In this document: one piece after another, positions 52,234 through 63,956 of the stretch
Layout of the letters: each line of letters starts with the position of its first letter
How positions within the stretch are numbered: position 1 is the first letter of the stretch
Source of the DNA: Caenorhabditis remanei
Taxonomy: Eukaryota > Nematoda > Chromadorea > Rhabditida > Rhabditidae
Length of the DNA: 64,000 nt
Assembly: GCF_010183535.1 (NCBI RefSeq)
Contig: NC_071332.1
Coordinates: forward strand, 14,508,001-14,572,000
Reading direction: 5' to 3'
The notes under the pieces: model-generated
Databases searched by the model: none
Seen by the model: the letters and a program-made list of their open reading frames with translations, nothing else
What the model was told of the DNA's origin: nothing
Translations under genes and position numbers: made by a program

Positions 52234-53220
52234 ATGTCTAATGAATCAACTGGACCGGATATTTGGGAATGCCAAGAAAACTTGCTATTCTATGATTACT
52301 ACTTCCGAAATATTTTTCCTGTGACTATTTTTTATGCGATTTCTGAGTTTTGCCATTAATTAAAAACCAATTCTGAATCTTATCTCTTACAGCTTCTACT
52401 CGGGTTTTCATGTATACTTCCTCATATTTTTCACAGTTTTGGATTTTTTCACAAATACGTTTTTTATTATTGTTTTATCGCAAAAAGAGCTTCGCAACTC
52501 TGGGATCAACTTGGCTATGATTATGATTGCATTTTGTAATTCTAGTAATGTCATTGTCAAATTAATCAATGCAATATTCGAACGAGTCGATGGTTATGAG
52601 AAAACTTATGTCGAAGCGGTCTACAATAGAATCGAAAACTATGTAGAGGTGTATTTAACGGCTATAAGTGATTTTCTGGTGGTCGAAATGGCTTTTTGTC
52701 GAGTGATGGCTTTGTACACTAGAGATTGGTTAGTTTCCATCTGTTTGTCATAAAATAAAGGTATCCAGAACTCTTTACTTTTCATTAAATATTTTCGTTT
52801 TATGAAAGTATTACCAAATTTTTCAGTGATAAGTGGCGTGGCCGGAAGTATACTCTCGTCATCTCTACTGTTCTTTGGATTTTCGTTGGAATAACTAGTG
52901 GTCTGATTATACCAATGACAGTTGTAAAAAAGTATACGAAATTCTTCATAACAACTTCTAACTTTCTTTTTCAGAAGTGAATACTCTGAAAGGTACTTAA
53001 TGACAATATCGGACAGTTACATTGAGAACAAATGCATCATTTTTCGATCGACCGTTTTGTTTTTCGGTGTCGGATTTGGGGTTTCTGGTGGTACTTTATG
53101 AGATTTTGCTAAAAATTACTTTCAGTTTATTCCATGTTGTTTGAATCTCATATTCTTCCTTATGATCTTGTGGCAATTGAAGAAATTTGAAGCTCATCGC
53201 AGGAAAACAATAAAGTTTTC
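52234..53220 (+). pseudogene. Srw-class receptor, 3'-truncated (third copy)
   Basis: Exons 52234-52346, 52393-52728, 52827-52931, 52975-53080 and 53126 to about 53220 match the intact paralog with identical exon phases and no stop. Homology ends in exon 5 after HRRKTIKFS, just before where the next donor should be. The frame runs into polymerase-type sequence and stops at 53292-53294. Helices 6 and 7 are missing, so it cannot be a working receptor. Confidence 0.78.
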
Positions 53221-53224
53221 ATTC

Positions 53225-53465
53225 GAATCCTATTATCCAAGGGTGTACTCTCGCCTCCTATGTTATGTTCGTGCTCAAACACGAATACATTAAACAGGGA
53301 GAGGTAGGGTATGTTCCTGAGGAGGGATATGGCGGTGGCAACAACTCGGTCCTTGCTTTGAAGTACATCCAGTGGCTTGAGAAGAAGAATCCTGGTCTAA
53401 AGTTAAAGTACAAACTTCGTGGAGGTGAACACTGCATCGATGCGAATGGACGTAAATACTATTAG
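53225..53465 (+). pseudogene. Internal fragment of a Maverick-type protein-primed DNA polymerase B
   Basis: In a frame different from the fused receptor, about 75 codons read CTLASYVMFVLKH, GEVGYVPEEGYGGGNNSVLA, LKYIQWLEKKNPGLKLKYK and LRGGEHCI. The TLAS, VP-x-x-GY and GGE landmarks in this order are those of the region just before the exonuclease/polymerase part in nematode Maverick polymerases. The fragment has no start of its own; it ends at a TAG created by the mariner insertion and would also stop if that were removed. Non-functional. Confidence 0.65.
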
Positions 53466-54729
53466 GTTGGTGCATAATTTTCTTTCTTTTTTGAAGGTGT
53501 GACTTTGGTTCTCGATCTCTAAGCGGTGATATTGTTTTTCATCCCAAACTTTTTTGCATTTTTATGACCACTTTAGTGGCTATCACGTAACTTTTCAAGT
53601 TGGTGCAAAGACAGTCCGCTCGTGAAATCGATGGCTTTTTCGGTCGCCGACCAAATGCCTATTTTGGAAAGTTTTTTGATTCTAGTCGCATTAATGTCAA
53701 AATGCTAAAATGTTTACGAGAAATTAAATGCAATTTATAGAACAAGACTTTATCTTGTTATCACATTTTAGTTTTTAGTCGGAATGTTAAAAACAAAAAA
53801 GTTACGATCACACGATTGAGACTAACGAGAAATCAGGGTCCAGCTGGGTTCAATCAGATTACATAAATATTTGAAAGAACATTTTTACAAAACTATTTGT
53901 ATATGTTAGAGGGTAACATGAGTAACTTATGCCATATAAAATTTATGAAAAAGCCATTCAATTAAGTGATGAAACTTGGGTGATGTATTTGCTATGATAT
54001 TTGCGATTTTGAGTAATTTTGAGCAGTAGACCTGGGTGGAGTCTAGGTCTCTTCTCAACGATCCCAAACAAGTCTGAATTATTTTGTTACAAATAATCAA
54101 CAGTAGATACATTGTTCTCAAATTGTGCAAAAGATCTAGTGGATTGACTTAGAAACAGGAGCTGTAGGCTTCATCAAACTTAAAAATCACGTGATTGTGA
54201 TGGTGTTAACTTCGCGCTTCCAGAGAAATGAGGGAAAGTGCTCAAACATTCCAAACAAAGTAGATTCAGATACATCAATGTCTATTCTACTCCATACTAA
54301 ACATTTTCACCAATTTCCTTAGCTAGCGTTAAAGAAAAATTGAAAATACTCGCACATCCCTAAATTGCTGATCCTCACTTTTCTTCCGGGGCTGGCACTA
54401 AACTATCGTTGCTCAATTCAAATGTCTTCATTATTTTTTCAAACATAACGTTCCTTGCATGTTTCAAATTTGAATAAATCACCCTTTCTCATCAACATTT
54501 TCTAAGAAAAAAACTGAGACGAATAATGATACTGAAAAAGGGTTCCTTATGTGTTTTGATGTGTCTGCGGCTGAGATTAGACAGATGACGGACGTCAAGT
54601 CACAGGTAAAATTACAATGACTTATAGGTACTAATCAACTATATTTCTTTTCATGTGGGGTATTAGCCTTCAAGAAATTTCATGACAAAAATTGTCCAAA
54701 AAAAGAAAGAAATTTATGCACCAACCTAA
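53462..54729. mobile_element. Mariner-type insertion, 1268 bp, no intact transposase
   Basis: The ends are inverted repeats of about 30 bp (TTAGGTTGGTGCATAA...TTTCTTTCTTTTTT) flanked by TA at 53460-53461 and 54730-54731. Size and ends fit the mariner family. I found no long frame; the longest is a 67-codon minus-strand frame at 53927 with no clear catalytic motif, so it is a decayed or internally replaced copy. It sits inside the polymerase fragment. Confidence 0.7.
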
Positions 54730-54839
54730 TAGGAAAGGTTTTTGGGGGCTGAGTTGGGTTGAATTTCTCAGATGAAGAATGGGTCTGGAGTTATTTTTAT
54801 TAAATTTATCTTATAACCTGGTACCTTTCACCTGAAAAG

Positions 54840-55166
54840 TTATGTGCAAGAGCAGGAAACTTTTTTTTGTTCGTCTCCTAACAGCTTTTCCAAAGCTTTT
54901 GCAAACTCTTCTCTAAATTCCAGCACCTTTGGTTTCTTTGTATCATCACAACTATTACAACAATATTTTCTCTCTATTTCCCATTCCCGTTCATGATTTT
55001 TAGCAAAAAACCCATTCTTTACACCGTCAGAAGAAGAGGCGTACACGATTACGGTAGCTATGCGTCTCACGGGATTGGTTAGGTTATTTTTTTCGGCGAA
55101 ATGGGTAAATGAAACAACGAACTGCGTAAAAAGATTGAAAAGATTGCATTCTGCATATAGATACAT
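54840..55166 (-). CDS. Unrecognised 108-aa open frame in the element core
   Basis: A continuous minus-strand frame beginning MYLYAECNLF and ending KVSCSC. The middle has a paired-cysteine motif (YCCNSCDD) and a charged helix (EFREEFAKALEKLL). Upstream sequence may supply another exon. No family recognised; coding status is uncertain. Confidence 0.25.
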   Translation of the reverse strand: MYLYAECNLFNLFTQFVVSFTHFAEKNNLTNPVRRIATVIVYASSSDGVKNGFFAKNHEREWEIERKYCCNSCDDTKKPKVLEFREEFAKALEKLLGDEQKKVSCSCT

Positions 55167-55672
55167 ACTTTCACTGGGATTTTTACAAACTGGAAGGTTT
55201 GTGTGGAGATTGATAGGGGGATAAAGAGAGAGAGAGAGAGGAGAGGGTTTGATTGACAGAAAATATGTAGCTTCATCGTAATAATTGATTGATATTAACA
55301 GGAAGAGATTGTATCAACCAAAAGATAGTAACATGGGAAAGAGGCTACGCTTGTGCTATGAGATAATCGGGGTTGAAAATTTTCACCGAGTTTCAGAAGC
55401 TGAGTTTCTGGTTTTGAATATCTTGGAGCACTCGAATGAGCTCTTCGAAAAAATTCAGTTCAATTTCACCAATTTAAGGAATCAATTTAACAGATGTGAG
55501 CCCCTAATATTTTGAATTTGTCCATGTTTCCTAGCTCTAGACTGCCGTGTCCTCGGATATTGTTCGTTAGAGTCAACATTGTTTACATCAGTATACTGTG
55601 CCTAACCGTTTACCCTAAACCTTTTGTGGCATTTTTCAAGTTTTTTCCTATTCTTTACACTCAAAAACTAAC
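55167..55672. other. Core spacer with weak exon-like frames
   Basis: A GA-rich tract lies at about 55225-55245. On the plus strand 55303-55496 (MGKRLRLCYEIIGVENFHRV and on) and 55535-55605 could join across a GTGAGC/CCTAG intron, but there is no start context or homology. I do not call a gene. Confidence 0.25.
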
Positions 55673-56044
55673 CTTCCGGTTTCATCCCAACATGGAAACA
55701 TTTTCGCAATCGACAGCATCGGCAGACGCATCGGGAAGCTAAAACAAGATGAATCAGGAACAGTTCTTTCTTCTTTTTCAAGGAATCATAATACACGTAC
55801 CAAAAGTGATCACACAATTCCCCTTCTTCCAGCATTTATATTGACTTTTGTTGATAACCGCTCTCCGAAAAAAGACGATGCATCCGAGGCAAGCGGGCGC
55901 ACCGTACCGTTTCCCATTAACCGAGTCGCCACACACGGTGCACTGTTCAGATGACGTGGATGGGGATGAGGACATCGATGACGTAGATACAGATGATGAT
56001 GAGGATGATGGTCGTGGATCCAGATATGAAGATGTTAGCATCAT
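55673..56044 (-). pseudogene. Nuclear hormone receptor fragment, DNA-binding domain only
   Basis: Exon 1 (56044-55801) starts MMLTSSYLDPRP, has a Ser-rich stretch and then the first C4 zinc finger: EQCTVCGDSVNGKRYGAPAC, LGCIVFFRRAV. Exon 2 (55738-55673) joins in frame and gives the second finger, SRCVCRCCRLRKCFHVGMKP. Past the next donor no exon keeps the frame (candidates hit a stop within a few codons), and no ligand-binding domain is seen in the remaining core. Either a captured 5' fragment or a truncated short receptor. NHRs are very numerous in Caenorhabditis. Confidence 0.68.
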
Positions 56045-57122
56045 AGATAGGGCTGAAATCAAGAATAAGGTTGAGGAGAATGGAGAAGCATGCAGAAGAA
56101 CAAATAAATAAAAGATGACGGAAAAACTACAAAGTGGATCAAGAAGATAACAGATCAAAAAGTCAGGAAGGATACGATTCGGGTTTCCAAAAAGTGTTTT
56201 TCCATATTATCACAATCTCCGCAAAAGTGTCTCTTGTTTCAACCCCGGCCGCATTGTTGCCAATTTGCGTGTGGCGTCACCGTGCGACTGGATTCTTTCC
56301 GTCTTTTGTGCGCGTCTCTCTGCACTATGTTCACTTGATCTTTCCCTTTTTCTTTTCTCTTTTCTTATTTTTATCACAATACATACAGTATGCAGATTGA
56401 TCAACCAACGACCGAAACAGTTTCTATTGATCAGTTCTTGTTTTATTCAGTTGATAGAAGATATTTGGTGTATTACAGGTAAAATGAATACAGAGGAATT
56501 CGAAAACGAGTGGAAAGATCGAAAAGGCTTTGCGATATTTTGGGGAAGAAACAAGGCGAAGACATCGGGAATACGTGTAGTACGGGAAGACGGGTATAAG
56601 AGATTTTGGGGTCAATGAAGAAGTATTGAAAAAGTTGTTTTCAGAAATATCGGGAGAAAAAAAGTTGGAGGGATTCATGAAAGCACTGGATATTCAAAAC
56701 ACAGAATCCATCAGATAAGAAAAAAAAGTTGGGAATTCTAGATTATAAGATTTAAGGGAACTTTCAATTCAGGATCGATGCCATAAAAACTAACAGAAGT
56801 TAAAATTTTCAATTCAGACAGGATGCTTACTAGCATAGGTTTAAGAAAAATCTCGTTCGTTTGATATTATTTTTTTTAACGGTACCGAGCGCCTCAAAAG
56901 AGCTCAAAAGTAGCGGAAAAATAGGAAATTGTCGAGATTTCGGTAATATGGAAGTATCCGCACTTCTCAGATTGACATTTTATGAAAGAAGAAGAAGACA
57001 GAAATTCTTAGCTTAACGTTGAAAACACAACAAAACCCTCAACAAAACACACCGCAGATCCTCCGAATCCTCAGGTTCGCGTACACCTAGTCCTCTCAAA
57101 GAGAATTAGAATCCTATCGAAT
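56045..57122. other. Core spacer up to the right arm
   Basis: No supported gene. A 44-codon frame after TTACAG (56484-56618, MNTEEFENEWKDRKGFAIFW) may be an exon fragment. An unusual GGTACCGAGCGCCTC lies at about 56881. Confidence 0.3.
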
Positions 57123-57602
57123 TCCACAAAATTTGAGTACACACGTGCTTGCCATTAGATCAAAAACGTTGCCCAAAGATAAGAAAAATGCAGCCAACGC
57201 CTCTAATCTGATCGAAAATTCTCTGAGAGAAATATGCTCATGGATGAAAAGTTTGAAAGAAGGTGTAACTGAAAAAAAACCTTGAAAAAACAAAATCACA
57301 AAACAATTTCATCGTAGTTTTCTGAATTCTTATCATGTTACTGTTTTCTCGACATTCAAATTTATCCTTATTGAATGATCGTTGAGTCGAAACACAAAAT
57401 ACCACCTCCAAGGCCGCTTGTTCGCCTGTGTTTTTCGTTTTCTTCCTCTTCCTTGTTGGAAAACCACAGTGACAGTAATGGTGTGAATAGAGATAATGAA
57501 GAGGAACAGAGAAATCTAATTTGAAAAACTGTTCATCTGAACTAATTGGGTTTAGGAAAAACGTAAACTTTACTACTTTTCTGTCTTCTCCAGTCCTAGT
57601 TT

Positions 57603-58873
57603 TCAGTTATTCATTTCTAGGTATTCTCTTTCTATTTCGTTAGGAGGAGCTAAATTATAAGGAAGGTAACGAGAATCTCCGCGAGATGACCTCGGAAGTA
57701 ATGTATCAGACTGTATAAAAGGAAGACCGGGATGAGAGTATAGAGTCTTTTTGAACTTTTTTCTCTCAACTTCACGGGCTCTAGGATTTGATGAATCGGA
57801 GACGAGTTTTCCAAGACATAGAGCTTTCACCATGCAATGACTGTTACCTAATACTCGTTTACGTTTCTCTCCAAAATGGTGTAGTAGGATCGTTTCCCTC
57901 ATTTTCTCCGCAGATCGGGTTCCTTTCTTCTTCTTCTCAACACCTCTACCCACTAGCTTTCTTCGGGCTCCATCCTTGAACACATTCATGGCCACACTGA
58001 ACGATCCATCGAGTCCAAGATTTTTGTTGCTCTGCATTTGGCGGGCTAGTGTGTTGATGATTTCTCCGCCACCTACAGCAGAATGGGTCTTGTGTGAAAT
58101 GAAAAAACCAGCCTCTTCGCGGAAACCCTCATGCTGCATCCTGAAAAAATGTGAAAATTAGTATAGGGTATAAAAATTAGTAATCAAAACAGAAAAAGTA
58201 ACTTACTGAAGCCAATATGGGGTGGTTTCAAGGTCTCCTCCGGCCGCCTGAATCTGCTTTCTGATGAAGATATCAACGCATTTGGCCACGTGTTTGTGCA
58301 GAAGAGCAGGATTTTTGATGTCGTCCAAGGCATTGAATTTGATCCGAATAGTATCCAGAGCATAAAAGGCCGCATTCTTCCTCGTGAGTTTATTTTCCTT
58401 CGACATCCTGACACTTTTGGTGAAAAAACGTAGTTCCTTGGGGGTGGGAAAGTGATTTGGACTGATGTAGGTGAAAGGATTATCGGATTCTTTCCAGGGA
58501 CGACCGGCACCATCTGTAAAAATTATAACTTAGTATTGGGTTTCATTTAAAAGAACAACTTACATTGATTTGGTAATTTTCGAAGAGTTGATTCAGAGTT
58601 TTTGATGGGAGTACTAGTCATGAGCGGGGTTCCAATATCAGAGGGTCTAGTCATCTTCATCCGTTTAGAAGGAGGGCCAAAATCATCAATAGGGAGAGGA
58701 GTTGAAGCGTTTTGAGGGGTACACAAAGCAAGGGCATCAACACGAGAAAGTTTTGTAGCATTTTGAGGAAAGTCATCAAAGGAACAATCAGCAGGGTTGT
58801 GGCAAAGAGCCATAGCCTCAGCATGAGTACAGTTTGTAGCACCAAGGGGAAATTCATCAAAAGAATCAGACAT
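57603..58873 (-). CDS. Maverick polymerase N-terminal-like protein (right copy)
   Basis: Exons 58873-58564, 58513-58207 and 58140-57603, mirror of the gene at 45707, 384 aa. The predicted protein is the same as the left copy throughout what I compared (for example GGGEIINTLARQMQSNKNLG and GNSHCMVKALCLGKLVSDSS). Confidence 0.55.
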
Positions 58874-59336
58874 TTTCCAAGATACGACTGGTCAGAAGCT
58901 TTGAAAGATGTTGAAATGAAGTTTTCTCTATCCAGGTATCGTATCCCGCTAACCACGCCCCCTTTTTTTGCACATCATATCAGAGAGCATCACTTGTTAC
59001 GTAATAGTGACAGTTGTCGAGTATTGAAACTTGGTCAATATTGTGAACAGTTGTTCATTTGGTATATGGTATTGCGAAATTTTAACAATGAATCTGAGAA
59101 AGTATGAAAAAATCAGACTTCCAATACAAAAATTTGGGAGAGTACTTTAAACCTTGAGAGGTGTAGAAAATATTTTTTTCCTAGTGTTCGGTAATAGAAG
59201 TTTCTGTATTTTTGTAGTTTCAGGGTCAGAACCAATTAGCATGTTTAGCTCCGCCCACTGGGCAATAAGCAATGAAATTTCATTTGGTGCATTCAACCCA
59301 GTTAATGGATAGTACAGATACCTATTTTTCAAAATT

Positions 59337-59829
59337 ATGACCACTAGGAAGTGTGAGTTTTCCGCAGATATCGAAAACAAACCGAAAACTTATTATTCTC
59401 ATAAGAATATTCATCTAAGAGAACTCAAAGCTCTTCATGTAAGTTGTTTTATATTTCGAGTAATTTACATTTCATATGTTTTTTCAGACGATGAAGATCG
59501 ATGCGACAAGCAAATTCAGACAGTTTCTTGATGAGGAGATCTATAGAACTGTGGCAAAATGGAACCAAAAGCATCAAAAGCATCCATTTCATTTTGATTT
59601 CCATGGGTTGACAAGAAAAAGTGCAGAATGGTATATTCTCGATGTTTTGGACATGATGAAGAAGAACAATATCACTGAAGCAAGAATCGAAACTGGACGA
59701 GGCCGCCACTCCTGGGATAATCGACCTAAAATCAAACCTCATCTTATGGAAATGCTCAACAAGCGCTCAAGATGTTCAGTTGAGCCAGAAAAGCACAATG
59801 ATGGGGTTCTCAGACTGAAAATCTGCTAA
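59337..59829 (+). CDS. Smr-domain protein (right copy)
   Basis: Exons 59337-59438 and 59488-59829, 147 aa, mirror of the gene at 44751. It keeps DFHGL and TGRGRHS. Divergent from the gene at 57603. Confidence 0.72.
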
Positions 59830-60125
59830 GTACAAGGTTCTTTGAGTACGTTGCCTCTCATTGGTTTTGATGAAAATCTGATGGAAACATCACATGTATC
59901 GTCTGTATTATTGTTTGACTCGCCAGTAAATTGTTATTACTCCAAGTTTATATTGTCTTACTCTTTGGGTTGTTTCATCCCATTATACTTTCTTCGATTT
60001 TTTCCAATACTTTTTTTGCAGGATAGTTTTTAGAGCCTTTTTTTATTTAGGCTCCGCCCCTTTTGTAAATCCTTAGTGAAGCATCGGATTCTTCTTGACC
60101 TCATTCTTTCATTTTGTTGACGTAG

Positions 60126-60696
60126 ATGTCAGCCGATTTTTCTGGAGCTCTTCCTAACTCTAGCTATGTGCCGAAAACCGCACTCAAAAACCCCAACAAA
60201 TTCCAACAACGAACCACTGGTAAATGGAAACGTTCAATTGAAGAGTCACATCCTGGAGCTAATCCAATTAAGCGAGCTTCAACACAAAATTCTGGAGAAG
60301 TCGAGGGACAGTCATCTGGAGACAATGCGACGAGTGGAACATTGCATGACCCTGCTCAGGCTCGTAAAGTAAGTCATACATTCCTCATACCATATACTAA
60401 TTTTTCTTAATTTTCAGGATTATCTTGAAAGCAAAGCTTCGGGAGTAGAGCTGCCATCGGAAGAGTCTGCCAAATTGGATCCGAAGTTTGCATTTGGAGA
60501 ATCTACACTTATCATTCACATGTGTACCAAATGTCGCACTACAAGTCGTATTTTGGATTGCATTGATATGGGAAATGGAGACAAAGGTCTGGTCATCAAT
60601 CTCTGCACAATTTGTCGCGCCTTGTTCAACACTCAACGCCGTATCAAATTTTTCCAACACGAACTCGCCTGCATCAAACGTCGTCAAATCCAATAA
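60126..60696 (+). CDS. Arm protein with paired CxxC motifs (right copy)
   Basis: Exons 60126-60368 and 60418-60696, 173 aa, mirror of the gene at 43884. MCTKC and NLCTIC are intact. Confidence 0.6.
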
Positions 60697-61274
60697 TTTT
60701 CTTCCAATGTTATGCTCTACATATTCGTACCCAACCCAATTATCTATGTTTCCCCACCAAATATCCAATTGTTTTCTTTCTCCGACGATACTTTTTTCTT
60801 GCGAATTATCCAAAAAATAAATTGCTCCAATACAGCATATGTTCAAGTCTAATCATGGTTATGTAACATACACCAAGGTTTTTTTTATGAACAACAGACA
60901 CTCTCTTTTCATCAGTTTATTACTTCTGGAGTAATACAGTGTGGCTGTGGCACTAGGTTCATCATGGTTATGTAACATACACTAAGATTTTTATGAGCGA
61001 GCAACAGACACTCTTTTTTTTTCGTGAGTTCACCAGTGGTGACTCCCGCACTAGTATAATCAAGGCTATGAAACACCAAGATCAATCTAGAAAATAGGAA
61101 ACCCAGAACATGTACATCTCTAAAATGAATAAATGACATCCCTATTAGAATACTAATGCACTCTAAAAATGTGGTTCCTCTAAAAAACAGACTCGAACTA
61201 GAAAAAAACATACGTTTTCACTCTAAATTATGAATTTTGCACAATCGAGTTCTTAGTCAAAGAAATTTTTTCAG

Positions 61275-61489
61275 GGAAAAATAATTCTGAGAATATTTTT
61301 TTGAAGCAACTTTCTCATAGTCTTTGTGCAAATCTTGGATTGCAAATACCAACTGTCGTTTATGACAATTGGATAAATCAGCTGTGTGGTAGTAAGATGT
61401 CCAAGAAAAAGAGCCGACATGAGGTAAATAGCACCAGAAGGGTCACTCTGTGTGTATTAGATTTTGCGGTAATTCTGGGTGTTGAGTAA
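61275..61489 (+). CDS. Conserved arm exon, unrecognised (right copy)
   Basis: Mirror of 43091-43305. TTTTTTCAG precedes the frame at 61274. GT at 61424 could be a donor, or the frame runs to TAA at 61487-61489. Confidence 0.35.
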
Positions 61490-61739
61490 GAATTGTGCTG
61501 GGAAAATTTAAAAATTAAGCATTGTGTGGGAAAATTCAAAAAGAATAAACACATAATGATGGAATACTATCTGAAAAAAAAACAGATGACAATTGAAAAA
61601 ATATCACAATCAAGGAACAGATAAGCCAAAAAAGCACATTGACAAACATTCGAAAAAATTGGCAGGGAAAGTTTGAAAAAATTTGAAAAGAATTTGCAAA
61701 AATAGGAAAAGTGGGAAAAAATAAGCGCGAAGAAATTTG

Positions 61740-61990
61740 AACATTTTTTGTAATTTGAAAAATTTTGAATCTTTGAAAAATTTTGAATCTTTAAAAAATT
61801 TTGAATTTTTGAAAAATTTTGAATCTTTGAAAATTTTTGAATCTTTGAAAACATTTTGAAATTGGAAAAATTTTGAATCTTTGAAAAATTTTGAAATTTG
61901 AATAATTTTGAAATTTGAAAAATTTTGAATCTTTGAAAAATTTTTGAAATTTGAAAAAATTTGAATCTTTGAAAAATTTTGAATTTTTTT
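61740..61990 (-). repeat. Minisatellite, right arm
   Basis: Inverted counterpart of the block at 42600, one repeat unit longer. Units are variants of AAAATTTTGAATCTTTGAAA. Confidence 0.85.
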
Positions 61991-62150
61991 TAAAAATTTC
62001 ATCCGAGATCGAACCCCCATCCATTTTTCCATCCTCCTTCCACCCTCACCCTCCTTCCACCCTCCGCGCAACACCTGACGCCAAATTTTCACCCTCTCCC
62101 TCCCCTCCAGGCCTAGGGGGGAGAGGGTGAAATTATCCCCACCTACTACT

Positions 62151-62156
62151 GTGATC
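62151..62156. repeat. Right target-site duplication GTGATC
   Basis: Identical to 42445-42450 across the 19.7-kb element. Confidence 0.8.
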
Positions 62157-62295
62157 CCATCGTATCTGTAAGTTTTTGAGATTTAATTGTTAGAGTGAAA
62201 AGAGTGAAACACAAGATAAAAATATCAAATTCAAGTTTCAACTGATAACTTCCGAAGCATTCGTCCGAAGCATTCCATCCGAAGCATTCGAAACC

Positions 62296-63358
62296 CTATT
62301 GTCGTTTTGGAATCTCGCGGGACAAATCATTTTCCGCACTGACGAGCGTATGGTTTGATTCAAAGTAAGATAAATTACACTGGCGCATCCTGAAACCCTC
62401 TTTTTCGCTGAACCAAGAGCTTATAATAACAGTACCTGTACAACATTGCCAGCATACATGAGCAGCTACAATGAGCCATTTTGGAGAGTAAAATAGTTGC
62501 ATGTAGACGCAAACTAATGAACCAATCGAATGAAAGAAACAGATGATAGCTGCTTGGAGAATCACTTGCCGTTGAGTTTTGGTGAATTGAGCAGACTCAA
62601 TATTGTTTCCTTTTCGGATCAAGGAGGAGACAAGATAGGTGTAGAGGGACAATGTGATGACAGTCAATGAGATGTTATTGATAACTTGACTCACATTATA
62701 ATAGTATGATGGATCGAATCCAATGCCTGCGTCGAAAAACCAAGTCATATATTCTGGACGGAAAATGGGAGGTTTAGTGAAGAACATTCCGTAAGAGGCT
62801 ACAACGAAAGAGAAAAACAGAAGCAAGTATATAAAAGAACTGTGGAAAATCCAATGGAGATTGAGTTTCTGATTGATTTCACTTATTCGACAGAGTGCCA
62901 AAGTGATAGAAGAAGCAGAACATCCCACCCATGCGCCAAAAACAATGGCACCAAGGATAAATGTCAGACGAGGATAATCACAGTAATAGATTCCATAGAA
63001 TCCCATATACCCAGTTGCCACTGAGTTGATACACTCTGATGGGATATCAAAGATAGCCAAACAAATCATGATTTTGAAGGCGGGGATATGGATGCGTTCA
63101 CGATTGAGCATTGAGGCCAGGCAAAGAAGGTAAAGGATCTGAAAAATGAAGAGTTATGAATTTCATTGTAACACGTTATGTACTAACCACAAAAAATGAT
63201 CCACTTGTCATGAAATATAGACCCAAATACGGCCTCTTTGCTCTCTCTTCCTCAGACATTGTCCAGTTATCCGGACATGTATAAAAATGAGAGTTTAGTT
63301 CGAAATTATTCAAAATGAAATAACTCAATGACATATGATAATTTGTTGGTGTGGACAT
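62296..63358 (-). CDS. Srt-class seven-transmembrane chemoreceptor
   Basis: Exons 63358-63188 and 63138-62296 encode 337 aa. The N-terminal exon has the YTCPDNWTMSEEERAKRPYL segment typical of Srt proteins; seven hydrophobic helices follow, with IHIPAFKIMICLAIFDIPSE early and VAAHVCWQCCTGTVIISSWF near the end, then a polar tail. The exons join in phase 0 (SFFVV-ILYLLCLASM). Other in-frame Met codons near the start leave the exact N terminus open. Same class as the receptor at 20145. Confidence 0.85.
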
Positions 63359-63761
63359 AGTGAAGGCAAGAAATTTTTAATGATAGAAAACACAGATTTA
63401 AAATGTGTTTATCGGCTGTGATACCAGACAGTCGGAAGTTGTTTATCCGTACATTACATGATCTGGAATCCCTGAGGATCTTCAAATCACATAGATCTCC
63501 AGACATGCTGACGTCGAAAGATACTGGGCTAGACTGTTTTGGGAAATGGTGTGGGAGCTCATTTCAAGAAACATAAACTCTAACAGACCAATTGATTATA
63601 TCGTGGGAGTCGTAATCAAAAACCAAGGGTCAACATAATATTATTTACAGAAACTCACGAGAAGAAATAAAAAAAAACTATCAGGCATTCAGGTAGGCTG
63701 TCTGGGGTAGTTTTGTAGTATGCACTACGCAAGATAATATTTTTCTGACTTCAAAAAGAAT
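63359..63761. other. Intergenic, no gene seen
   Basis: Promoter region of the Srt gene. No exon or recognised repeat before the tRNA pair. Confidence 0.4.
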
Positions 63762-63833
63762 GGGCCGAACCGGGGATTGAACCCGGGACCTCTCGCACCC
63801 AAAGCGAGAATCATACCACTAGACCATTCGGCC
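63762..63833 (-). tRNA. tRNA-Pro (TGG)
   Basis: Minus-strand copy identical to the other tRNA-Pro genes, with loop TTTGGGT. It is flanked by the same ACATTTAAAACATG sequence as the pair at 31 kb. Confidence 0.93.
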
Positions 63834-63956
63834 ACATTTAAAACATGTTTTCGATTTATGGAAGGTGGAAAAGGAAATAAAATGGAAGCATAGATTTGGA
63901 CATCCGACAAGATTCTTTATCATCTCTTCTTATCTTCTCCATATATTTCTCCACTA

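Larger units (their letters stand above)
42451..62150. mobile_element. 19.7-kb Maverick/Polinton-like element with 5-kb terminal inverted repeats
   Basis: The element starts AGTAGTAGGTGGGGATAATT and ends with its complement. It is flanked by a 6-bp duplication (GTGATC). Six-base duplications, 5'-AG ends, a length of 15-25 kb and a protein-primed family-B polymerase are traits of Mavericks/Polintons. Here polymerase-like sequence survives only as a probable N-terminal piece in each arm and an internal fragment at 53225. No integrase, protease, ATPase or capsid gene was recognised, so it cannot move on its own. The core instead carries three Srw receptor genes and a nuclear-receptor fragment. 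The arms are almost identical, implying recent formation or ongoing conversion. Confidence 0.75.
57123..62150 (-). repeat. Right terminal inverted repeat, about 5.0 kb
   Basis: Mirror image of 42451-47457. For most of its length, position p in this arm corresponds to 104580 minus p in the left arm. A 21-bp length difference falls in the minisatellite near the outer end. Confidence 0.9.
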
